From IMG/VR virus record IMGVR_UViG_3300009529_000034, positions 1-29,569 of that record: a stretch of DNA of 29,569 bases. One strand, 5' to 3'. The notes below the pieces were generated by a model. That model was not told the DNA's origin. It saw nothing but the letters and a program-made list of their open reading frames with translations, and did no database searches. Positions within the stretch are counted from its first letter, which is position 1, and each line of letters begins with the position of its first letter. Shown here piece after piece: positions 24,274 to 29,569 of the stretch. Both the position numbers and the translations under genes were made by a program. This stretch comes from a virus.

Positions 24274-24302
24274 ATAGTAGCACAATGTCAACGATTTGTC
24301 AA
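24274..24302 (-). promoter_or_regulatory. Sigma70-type promoter, TTGACA-N17-TACTAT
   Basis: The minus strand has TTGACA (24302-24297) and TACTAT (24279-24274) 17 bp apart, with TTGTGC just before the -10. It sits in the last codons of the upstream gene, and the first ATG (24255) is about 12 nt past the expected start. The upstream flank (AATTTGACAAATC) is identical to that of the promoter at 29017-29045. Confidence 0.75.
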
Positions 24303-24707
24303 ATTCGCCAAACATTCCTTCGCAAACCGATAATTAGTGCTCTCCTGTGCAAAACCCTTCATAACCTCTTTGAGCAACGCCTCATCTTTGAGGCAACGAA
24401 TCGCCATCTCTCTCACTTGCCAGTCTTCGTCGGTATAGATGACTTCCATCAAGGTTTCCTTGTCTCTAATGAACATCAAGGCCGCCCTTCGGAGGTATGA
24501 ATCGGGATCTCCTAAGACGATCTCGGTAGCAAGCTCTGGATCGTCCAACTCGATTAATGCCCTGCCTCGTGCTTGGCGAGTCTGCTTTTGACTACACACT
24601 AAAGATCGCAGAGCACCTTGTCTCTTGATGTTTCGAAGAGCTGCCCGCACAGCGCAGGGCTTGCAGAAATCGACGAATTCCTTGCCACAGGTCTTACAAA
24701 GATTCAT
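24288..24707 (-). CDS. Helical repeat protein with N-terminal zinc finger
   Basis: A 139-residue protein. The N-terminus CKTCGKEFVDFCKPC is a CxxC...CxxC zinc finger. The rest looks like HEAT-type helix pairs: DDPELATEIVLGD, DPDSYLRRAALMFI, DEDWQVREMAIRCL, where D-[PE]-x-x-[LV]-R-x-x-A-[LI] recurs every 25 residues or so. It is probably a protein-binding scaffold; no enzyme motif is seen. The start overlaps the upstream gene by 14 nt and the stop lies inside the next promoter. Confidence 0.65.
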   Translation of the reverse strand: MNLCKTCGKEFVDFCKPCAVRAALRNIKRQGALRSLVCSQKQTRQARGRALIELDDPELATEIVLGDPDSYLRRAALMFIRDKETLMEVIYTDEDWQVREMAIRCLKDEALLKEVMKGFAQESTNYRFAKECLANLTNR

Positions 24708-24981
24708 CGAATGACTTTATCACTGGCGCAATTGCCCTTTCTGTGATGATGTCAGCAGCCTTTTCGAGAGCCTTTTTGATGGCGTCGTTCAATGCCTCGT
24801 TTTCATGTCCGAGAAATGTGAAGGGGTATCCAGTTATCTCTTGAATCAGCGTATCATGGCTGCCATCATTGACGATAACCTTGACGTAAGTGAGTGAGTC
24901 TTGTTGAAAAGAATCGATCACGGAAATCCTTGAATCACCGTGCAAGTACAGTTCCCATAACACGTTGCTTAGTCTAGACAT
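24694..24981 (-). CDS. Hypothetical protein
   Basis: A 95-residue protein starting at ATG 24981, overlapping the zinc-ribbon gene upstream by 8 nt. It has a beta-like middle (SFQQDSLTYVKVIVNDGSHD) and a C-terminal amphipathic helix (NDAIKKALEKAADIITERAI). There are no cysteines or catalytic motifs. I do not recognise a family. Confidence 0.55.
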   Translation of the reverse strand: MSRLSNVLWELYLHGDSRISVIDSFQQDSLTYVKVIVNDGSHDTLIQEITGYPFTFLGHENEALNDAIKKALEKAADIITERAIAPVIKSFDESL

Positions 24982-25210
24982 TTTTCATCTCCGATCTTAG
25001 AAATTCCCAAGGATCACCGAAAGTAAAATCGCATTCAGGGGAGGGGCAGTAGATTGATTCCACACTATCTTCTGCTCTAACACCCGTGTCACCGAAGACA
25101 AAGTGTGCCAATCCATTTTCATCAACCTCACCTTTCGCTTGCACATCCACAAACATTAAGGTAACGACCAGTCGCAATTCCTTTCCACAACGGGGACAGG
25201 TTAGGAGCAT
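24974..25210 (-). CDS. Zinc-ribbon domain protein
   Basis: A 78-residue protein with GGAGGTGAA before ATG 25210. It begins LLTCPRCGKELRL and closes with YCPSPECDFTFGDP, giving a C-x2-C...C-x4-C zinc ribbon around an acidic beta core. The spacing differs from the two ribbons at 23478-23890, so these are separate genes rather than recent copies. A possible promoter lies upstream at 25273-25302. Confidence 0.65.
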   Translation of the reverse strand: MLLTCPRCGKELRLVVTLMFVDVQAKGEVDENGLAHFVFGDTGVRAEDSVESIYCPSPECDFTFGDPWEFLRSEMKNV

Positions 25211-25272
25211 TTCACCTCCAAACCAGGCACGGCTGCGGACAGGTCAACTTCGATGTCGCCACATTTGGGGTA

Positions 25273-25302
25273 ACAATAGGCTATTGCACCTAGAATTGTC
25301 AA
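25273..25302 (-). promoter_or_regulatory. Possible promoter, TTGACA-N18-TATTGT
   Basis: TTGACA (25302-25297) and TATTGT (25278-25273) on the minus strand are 18 bp apart. It lies in the 129-nt gap between the genes ending at 25340 and starting at 25210. It lacks the TTGTGC element of the three stronger promoters, so confidence is lower. Confidence 0.35.
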
Positions 25303-25339
25303 ACTGTCCTCGCAAAACTAGGGAGATTTTTTGCACGTC

Positions 25340-25726
25340 CTAAATCTCTCCTGTACCCCAGCATCTACGGCAGCCAATGGATGGAATTCCGTCGGCGTGT
25401 TCGATGCCCTCGCCGTAGCAGGAGGGACAAATCGTGTAGGACATTTCAGGATTATACTCGGCCTCCTTTGAAAGGATGAGTTCGAGTTTACATATGGATT
25501 TATAACCTCTTTCCGACATACCTGATGCAAAGAAGAAAAGAAGTTCTATGCACTTATCCATTATTGGGGCGGCTATATTATCCAAGACTTGCTGAAGCTT
25601 GACAGCAAGCTCACATTCCCAAGCACCATCAGTCGGCGCTATAAACTTTCTAAAATCATTCTCGCTCGATCCAGGTAGACTAAGATAGACGCTCAATGTA
25701 CGTTGATATAGTTTATCGTCGTTCAT
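25340..25726 (-). CDS. Protein with C-terminal DnaJ-type zinc motif
   Basis: A 128-residue protein starting at ATG 25726, behind GGGGAGGTCTTCG. The body is helical. The last 30 residues have CPSCYGEGIE and CRRCWGTGEI, the CxxCxGxG pair of DnaJ-type zinc domains, which bind zinc and unfolded or partner protein. There is no J domain, so this is a free zinc module in a phage setting. A longer reading from 25798 lacks a ribosome site. Confidence 0.65.
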   Translation of the reverse strand: MNDDKLYQRTLSVYLSLPGSSENDFRKFIAPTDGAWECELAVKLQQVLDNIAAPIMDKCIELLFFFASGMSERGYKSICKLELILSKEAEYNPEMSYTICPSCYGEGIEHADGIPSIGCRRCWGTGEI

Positions 25727-25751
25727 CGAAGACCTCCCCAAAGTCGATTCT

Positions 25752-25775
25752 GCCTCAAAAACCCGCCTCAAAAAA
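25752..25775. repeat. Short direct repeat of GCCTCAAAAA
   Basis: GCCTCAAAAA occurs at 25752-25761 and again at 25765-25774, 13 bp apart, in the leader of the gene starting at 25726. The spacing is about one helical turn plus, so an operator is conceivable. It may equally be slippage. Confidence 0.35.
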
Positions 25776-25816
25776 CGACCACATAAAAGCAAGTGCAATT
25801 ATTTTGGACATAAGCT

Positions 25817-25960
25817 TCAAGAATAAGAGATAGCGAGTATGCAGAAACCTGTAAGCACGGTAAAGATAAACAGTTGCCAAGAAGGTTTTACAGCAGAACC
25901 AATCATAAACCAAGCTGAGAAAATCCAAAGAATCAAGGCAACTTTTTCTAGATTATTCAT
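25817..25960 (-). CDS. Tiny membrane protein
   Basis: A 47-residue protein with GGAGGTGAAG before ATG 25960. It has two hydrophobic segments, about residues 6-20 (KVALILWIFSAWFMIG) and 29-46 (WQLFIFTVLTGFCILAIS), joined by a short polar turn (SAVKPS). Strong ribosome site, tight spacing to the upstream gene (2 nt) and clean topology support it as real. Function is unknown; an inner-membrane or lysis-related role is possible. Confidence 0.55.
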   Translation of the reverse strand: MNNLEKVALILWIFSAWFMIGSAVKPSWQLFIFTVLTGFCILAISYS

Positions 25961-25962
25961 CT

Positions 25963-26289
25963 TCACCTCCAATAACCAAGATCGTTAACATCCTTTGGGT
26001 TTGCACCAAAGAAGTAACCTTCTGGGGATAGGTCGTCTAGAGCGTCCCAATAAATAACATCCACCAACTCACCAGCAACATCAGAGATATCCTTGGGTGG
26101 CCTCCATTTATCTCCTGTCCAATAGGCAGGATTTTTCAACGAATCAAAGACTTCTGAGAATTCCCAACGAAGTTCTTCTCCTTTTTCTGGCCAATAATAG
26201 TCAAGAAAGGCTGCGAATGTTTTGAGCAATTCCGCGTCACTTATCAATCCTCTAGACACTGTGCCAACAAAATCTACTGATGTAGGCAT
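25963..26289 (-). CDS. Hypothetical protein
   Basis: A 108-residue acidic protein starting at ATG 26289, behind GAAGGAGGAAAA. It has many aromatic residues (FLDYYWPEKG, PAYWTGDKWRPP, DVIYWDAL), and the C-terminus ends in NDLGYWR. No motif or family is recognised. It lies two bases upstream of the tiny membrane-protein gene and 10 nt downstream of the radical SAM gene. Confidence 0.6.
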   Translation of the reverse strand: MPTSVDFVGTVSRGLISDAELLKTFAAFLDYYWPEKGEELRWEFSEVFDSLKNPAYWTGDKWRPPKDISDVAGELVDVIYWDALDDLSPEGYFFGANPKDVNDLGYWR

Positions 26290-26299
26290 TTTTCCTCCT

Positions 26300-27730
26300 T
26301 CAATCAAGGTTGTTTGCAAAACTTGTCAAAATGCGCTCCCCCAAATTCTGAACTATGCCATTCTCGTGACTTATGTTCTCCAACTCAACCGAATATGAGC
26401 ACGGCCCCATTTTCCTGTCTACGGCATCGATATACCAAGAAAACTTGCCTTCATCCAAGTGATATAGCCAACTAGAAATGTCTGAATTCTTTAATGTATC
26501 CCCAAGTTCGGCAGCTAGAGCAGTATCTAAAGAAATCTGAGAATAACGCTGTGTCAACTCCTTATCGATGACTGGCCAAATATCCTTTGCAGAAACTGGT
26601 CGCTGCCCCAAATTGTACTGTGCTCCCCGACCGCTCCTCTTGTAACCTAGCAATGTAGCCCGCAAATTACATATCCCCGCCACTTCTAGTATTTTTTCTG
26701 TGCCAAGAACACCAACGACAACAGGAATAAATTGGACAGCAACCCTGCTGGAAGAAATTCCATTGACACTGAGCAATCCTGAAAGCTGAATCACATCATC
26801 TGGATGTGACACAGATAACGCGAAAGAACCACACTGCGCCATAATCGGTTGCCATCTTGTAGGGTCGCGCAACCAAGATGTCTCCCTCGTCGTGAAGTTG
26901 GGCACTATGCCTACTTGTCGAAATTGCTGTAATATGAGAGCTAGAGACGGAACCAACAATGGTTCTCCACCACCAATAGCCACCTCGAAGACTTTCAGTT
27001 CAGCCAACGATTTAGCTACTCGATAAATATCATAGGTATCGGCTGTTTCTCCATCTGGTGTAGATGATTGGTAGCACCACGGACATTCCCGATTACACTT
27101 ATTGGTGATCTTCACATCCACTAACTCAGGTGCAAATGCTCTTTCGGGAATTACAGCGTTTTCAGAGAATGAAAAGCGGATTTTACACCCTGTATCCCTA
27201 TTGAAAATCGTCCAATAATCATATACAGAGTCTCTTCTAGCAACGATATTCCCGCCATACTTCCTGAATGGCAACTTTAAGGTCTTCACGTCAAAGGTTG
27301 TTGGAGGACTGTCCTCATTATCATTTCCGCCGAGGACTACCATATCATCACGGAGAAAGAGTTCTTTGAGTGCTCGACAGAATTCATAATCTACACCCAT
27401 CCCTGTCCAAGCTCTGGGAATCTTAAAGGCGCTTTGATGATCGATGTACATATCGTCGAAGTCAACTCGATCTGAAATGCTTCCTTCGAATCCAAGCCAG
27501 GCAGAGATGATCGTATCTGTGACCTCTTTGCTACACATCTCAGATAGGGTGTAGTACAACAAGAGCGACAAATAATCTAATTTTGCCTCCTTAGAAGCCA
27601 CTATAAAGTCATTCCAGCCAAACTCCCTACCAGAAAGGTCTCGATCCTGAAGTGGTCGATCAACTAAAACCAAACTGTGACTACTGCTGGAATTAGTTGC
27701 CAAGCCAAGTCGAACGTTGAAGATTTTCAT
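26300..27730 (-). CDS. Radical SAM protein with ATNSSSSHS-type N-terminal domain
   Basis: A 476-residue protein starting at ATG 27730, behind GAGGAGGACTGAA. Residues 1-200 begin RLGLATNSSSSHSLVLVD, an N-terminal signature I recall from other phage proteins of unknown function. Residues about 203-440 are a radical SAM domain: KCNRECPWCYQ (C212, C216, C219) binds the SAM [4Fe-4S] cluster, and AIGGGEP (251-257) contacts SAM. A further Cys near the end (KMGPCSYS) could bind an auxiliary cluster. The CxxxCxxC plus GGGEP layout differs from NrdG and is more like MoaA/PqqE-type or sensor-type enzymes. The substrate is unknown; modification of RNA, a nucleotide or a peptide are all open. Confidence 0.85.
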   Translation of the reverse strand: MKIFNVRLGLATNSSSSHSLVLVDRPLQDRDLSGREFGWNDFIVASKEAKLDYLSLLLYYTLSEMCSKEVTDTIISAWLGFEGSISDRVDFDDMYIDHQSAFKIPRAWTGMGVDYEFCRALKELFLRDDMVVLGGNDNEDSPPTTFDVKTLKLPFRKYGGNIVARRDSVYDYWTIFNRDTGCKIRFSFSENAVIPERAFAPELVDVKITNKCNRECPWCYQSSTPDGETADTYDIYRVAKSLAELKVFEVAIGGGEPLLVPSLALILQQFRQVGIVPNFTTRETSWLRDPTRWQPIMAQCGSFALSVSHPDDVIQLSGLLSVNGISSSRVAVQFIPVVVGVLGTEKILEVAGICNLRATLLGYKRSGRGAQYNLGQRPVSAKDIWPVIDKELTQRYSQISLDTALAAELGDTLKNSDISSWLYHLDEGKFSWYIDAVDRKMGPCSYSVELENISHENGIVQNLGERILTSFANNLD

Positions 27731-27731
27731 T

Positions 27732-27935
27732 TCAGTCCTCCTCGTGATGCCAAGCGAATTTGAAGACTTCACCAAAGACAGCTGTTGTCGCCACGAAAGC
27801 TGGCATACGACGGTCGGTTTGCAGACCATAAGGATCACGCAGTACTAAGTTAGGTTCTGTCTCGATTACAGCCCATAAGCTTTGTGTTGAAGAATGTATC
27901 AAGACATCACCAACTTGGAGTCCATTTTCAGGCAT
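27732..27935 (-). CDS. Small hypothetical protein
   Basis: A 67-residue protein starting at ATG 27935, coupled to the upstream gene (8-nt overlap). It has a small beta-barrel-like pattern (LQVGDVLIHSSTQ, AVIETEPNLVLRDPYG), similar in feel to SH3-like phage proteins, though this is only a pattern impression. It lies 1 nt before the radical SAM gene. Whether it acts with that enzyme is untested. Confidence 0.5.
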   Translation of the reverse strand: MPENGLQVGDVLIHSSTQSLWAVIETEPNLVLRDPYGLQTDRRMPAFVATTAVFGEVFKFAWHHEED

Positions 27936-28518
27936 CAAGGCTACCTTTGAGTGCTTGAATCCATTCAGTCCGCTCCTTGGCCCGATTCAATTCCTTTAGA
28001 CATTCTTTAGCATTGTATTCTATATCTGCCAAACAACAGGTCAACCTCTTATGTCTGTAGTCTGCGCTATTGAGTTGCCGTGGTTCTGTAAAATCTGTAC
28101 TGCAATCAAATCCTATGCTTTCCTGCAACTGCTTGATCATAAAATCTTTTAAGCCTTGGTGCTCATCGGTTGGGGGTTGCCAAGCCCTCGCCTTCTCCAA
28201 CATCGCATTGTAGCGATCCAGTAGCACAGTATTCTTTTCTGCTGCCTCTTGACGCCGTTGCATCTTTTTCACATAATCTGTTATAGTTGCCTCCTTCCAA
28301 GCATCATTATCCCAGGATTCCATAGCAATCAAAGACTCAAAAGATGCTTGGAGTTGTTTTCGCTGCCATATAGAAGGCTCTATTTGGTCAGGGATCGATT
28401 CGTCCAATGGTTCATCTCTTATAGAAACGAAAGCACCAAAGGCTTTAGCACAGCGAAACAAGAAATCACGAAACATTACTTCACCTTCACAAATAGGAGC
28501 GGTATATCCACTAGGCAT
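27928..28518 (-). CDS. Conserved phage hypothetical protein (MPSGYTxxI type)
   Basis: A 196-residue helical protein starting at ATG 28518, behind GAGGAAGTCATAA and overlapping the upstream stop by 8 nt. The N-terminus MPSGYTAPICEGEVMFRDFL, then CAKAFGAFVSIRDEPLD, matches a pattern I recall in many phage genomes (MPSGYT ... CARAFGAxxxMRDxPxDxPIP). It is followed by long helices with coiled-coil character (MQRRQEAAEKNTVLLDRYN). It is a conserved phage family of unknown function. Confidence 0.75.
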   Translation of the reverse strand: MPSGYTAPICEGEVMFRDFLFRCAKAFGAFVSIRDEPLDESIPDQIEPSIWQRKQLQASFESLIAMESWDNDAWKEATITDYVKKMQRRQEAAEKNTVLLDRYNAMLEKARAWQPPTDEHQGLKDFMIKQLQESIGFDCSTDFTEPRQLNSADYRHKRLTCCLADIEYNAKECLKELNRAKERTEWIQALKGSLDA

Positions 28519-28684
28519 TTATGACTTCCTCCAACTCAAAATCGGGATCATAGTATTGCAATGAACCCTCAATCTCCTCGCCCTCACCATCGTCTAAGCG
28601 TTCACGAGCTTCTTCCTCGTTTTCGGCTCTGACCTCGACTAAGACAGAGAAAGTGCCTGATTCAGAGAAACGATAGATAGGCAT
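28511..28684 (-). CDS. Small acidic hypothetical protein
   Basis: A 57-residue protein starting at ATG 28684, behind GAGGAGGAATAAA. The sequence is two short strands around an acidic helix (ENEEEARERLDDGEGEE), like small ferredoxin-like or DUF-type phage proteins. It overlaps the next gene by 8 nt and follows the interrupted gene at 28686-28973, all in one unit. Function is unknown. Confidence 0.6.
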   Translation of the reverse strand: MPIYRFSESGTFSVLVEVRAENEEEARERLDDGEGEEIEGSLQYYDPDFELEEVINA

Positions 28685-28685
28685 T

Positions 28686-28973
28686 TTATTCCTCCTCTTG
28701 TGGCTCAAAGATCGCATAGCCCTCGCAGTCTGTCCAGGTCTCGCGGTTATAATACTCAAGCGTATAACCACGATTTGCCATCTCTACCTCGATAATAGCA
28801 GTAACCTCAATCTTGGTATTACATTCTCAACAGGAGCGGATGTTTGGTGTGTCACGATAAAGTATGTCTATGCCTAATATGACTATCTCACCAAGATCAT
28901 TCTGGAAAGGGCGCACCAGCAATCGATGTTCGCGCCCGTTCTTATCCACGAGGTCTAGCTTAATTAATTCCAT
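28686..28973 (-). CDS. Small CxxC protein gene interrupted by in-frame TGA
   Basis: AAGGAAGGAGAAGATTC precedes ATG 28973. The frame runs 48 codons (MELIKLDLVDKNG, ending PNIRSC) to TGA 28827-28829, then 46 codons to TAA 28686-28688 (ECNTKIEVTAIIEVEMANRG, ending FEPQEEE). The stop falls between the two Cys of a CxxC knuckle, C-stop-E-C, so the two halves are clearly one gene. The next gene's ribosome site overlaps its end, as for an intact member of the operon. A Trp (TGG), Arg (CGA) or Ser (TCA) codon is one base away. The promoter at 29017-29045 drives it. No selenocysteine signal was recognised. Function is unknown. Confidence 0.6.
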
Positions 28974-29016
28974 GAATCTTCTCCTTCCTTATGGCCATCA
29001 AGGTTTAGTTTCCATC

Positions 29017-29045
29017 ATTATAGCACAATCACTATGATTTGTCAA
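29017..29045 (-). promoter_or_regulatory. Consensus sigma70 promoter, TTGACA-N17-TATAAT
   Basis: On the minus strand, TTGACA (29045-29040) and TATAAT (29022-29017) are exactly 17 bp apart, with TTGTGC before the -10, giving an extended -10 (TGCTATAAT). It is the strongest promoter in the window. It overlaps the last codons of the gene ending at 29032 and reads into the gene starting at 28973, with a leader of about 37 nt. Confidence 0.85.
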
Positions 29046-29259
29046 ATTTCAGGTTAATGAATACCATACAATCTAGGTCTCGTGTCAAGTTCTCTTGGAT
29101 GTCCCGCAGCATCTCCTCTGGCAAGAGGTCGGGATTGGTGCAGTAGATGTTGAAACGCACATACTCTGGCTTGGCGAGGTCGTCGCGCACCACGAACTCA
29201 GTAACCTCGTGGACACTAGAGAGGGCTTTAATAGCGGCCTTGGCCTCATCCAGGTTCAT
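29032..29259 (-). CDS. Small hypothetical protein
   Basis: A 75-residue protein starting at ATG 29259, behind AGGAGGCACAAG, whereas the ATG at 29280 has no site. The pattern is alpha-beta with DEAKAAIKALSS, EFVVRD, YVRFNIYCT and FINLKF, compatible with a small ferredoxin-like fold. It overlaps the upstream gene's end by 14 nt. I do not recognise a family. Confidence 0.6.
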   Translation of the reverse strand: MNLDEAKAAIKALSSVHEVTEFVVRDDLAKPEYVRFNIYCTNPDLLPEEMLRDIQENLTRDLDCMVFINLKFDKS

Positions 29260-29569
29260 CTTGTGCCTCCTTCTGGGCATCCAGAAACTGTTCTACGCTC
29301 GAACATATCGCCTTGGCACGTTCCTCGTGAACTCCTAGCCAACAAGGGCCACGACATTCTGCTGGCATAATCCAAACCTCATGCAGGTGCAGGGAATCAT
29401 AGTGTCTCGTTTTCACGTTCGCATCGAAGCCAAGGGCCACAACTGTATCCAGCACCCTCAGTGCCTGTTCCACGTCGAGATGGGGTTGCCAGCCAGAGAA
29501 CGCATGGAGGGGGAACACAGACTCATGTTGGCGCTTCCAATAGTTCTTCTTCCACCGCTCCAGCGACAT
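29246..29569 (-). CDS. Hypothetical protein, possibly partial at window edge
   Basis: A 107-residue protein whose first ATG is the last three bases of the window, so upstream sequence is needed to tell whether this is the true start. The sequence mixes alpha and beta (VEQALRVLDTVVALGFDANV, LHLHEVWIMP) with two Cys (ECRGPC) and a C-terminal helix. No family is recognised. It overlaps the next gene by 14 nt and belongs to the same small-gene run. Confidence 0.55.
   Translation of the reverse strand: MSLERWKKNYWKRQHESVFPLHAFSGWQPHLDVEQALRVLDTVVALGFDANVKTRHYDSLHLHEVWIMPAECRGPCWLGVHEERAKAICSSVEQFLDAQKEAQDEPG

Noticed and set aside
25320-25352. Intrinsic terminator after the gene ending at 25340
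   Set aside because: GGAGA/TCTCC arms exist, but the stem is short and broken and there is only TTTT after it.
26289-26330. Promoter from TTGACA upstream of the gene at 26289
   Set aside because: There is no acceptable -10 at 16-18 bp (TGATTG-like only).
1-29569. Global reassignment of TGA or TAG
   Set aside because: Both codons end many genes at tight overlaps (for example 6228, 15319 and 20331 for TGA; 3452 and 6913 for TAG), so they work as normal stops.

Overview
The window is part of the genome of a tailed double-stranded DNA phage or prophage, most likely with a siphovirus-type tail. It has a short plus-strand block of late (tail and lysis-side) genes, then a long minus-strand block of replication, nucleotide-metabolism, methylation and accessory genes. 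Overlapping starts and stops (ATGA, GTGA, 8-nt overlaps), strong AGGAGG-type ribosome binding sites and many tiny cysteine-rich ORFs are all typical of such phages. No integrase, capsid, portal or terminase gene lies in the window. A class III (oxygen-sensitive) ribonucleotide reductase suggests an anaerobic or facultative host. I cannot name the host.

Layout. 1-4555 (+): a Gp37-like tail protein, a fibre with about 13 NVAIG-type beta-roll repeats, a hypothetical protein, a two-helix holin-like protein, a small structural protein interrupted by an in-frame TAG, and a predicted virion protein. It converges on the minus block with a 13-nt overlap and no intergenic terminator. 4543-8140 (-): SNF2-type helicase, GIY-YIG/NUMOD3 endonuclease, Cas4/RecB-like Fe-S nuclease and RuvC-like resolvase. 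8197-16336 (-): three DNA methyltransferases interleaved with NrdD and a DNA polymerase I fused to an N-terminal family-4-type uracil-DNA glycosylase, then a small gene interrupted by TGA. 16346-21940 (-): primase-polymerase/helicase, a 347-nt non-coding stretch carrying a perfect tRNA T-arm, a structured leader behind a consensus promoter, a probable ssDNA-binding protein, a coiled-coil protein, and small membrane and ribbon-helix-helix proteins. 21950-29569 (-): RNA ligase, radical SAM protein and about 15 small hypotheticals, many with zinc ribbons, one of them interrupted by TGA inside a CxxC motif.

How it fits together. The minus block encodes much of a replisome: AEP-type primase fused to an NTPase, PolA with proofreading, a probable SSB, SNF2 translocase, resolvase and nuclease, plus dNTP supply by NrdD. 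Three minus-strand promoters share TTGACA-N17-TATNNT with the same TGTGC just before the -10, suggesting host-sigma70-driven transcription starting inside the block.

Most worth a second look: three otherwise intact genes each broken by one in-frame stop (one TAG, two TGA); the leader at 19443-19550 with two mutually exclusive pairings; the orphan T-arm; the UDG-PolA fusion with HDS in place of HDE; and the radical SAM protein with an ATNSSSSHS-type N-terminal domain.
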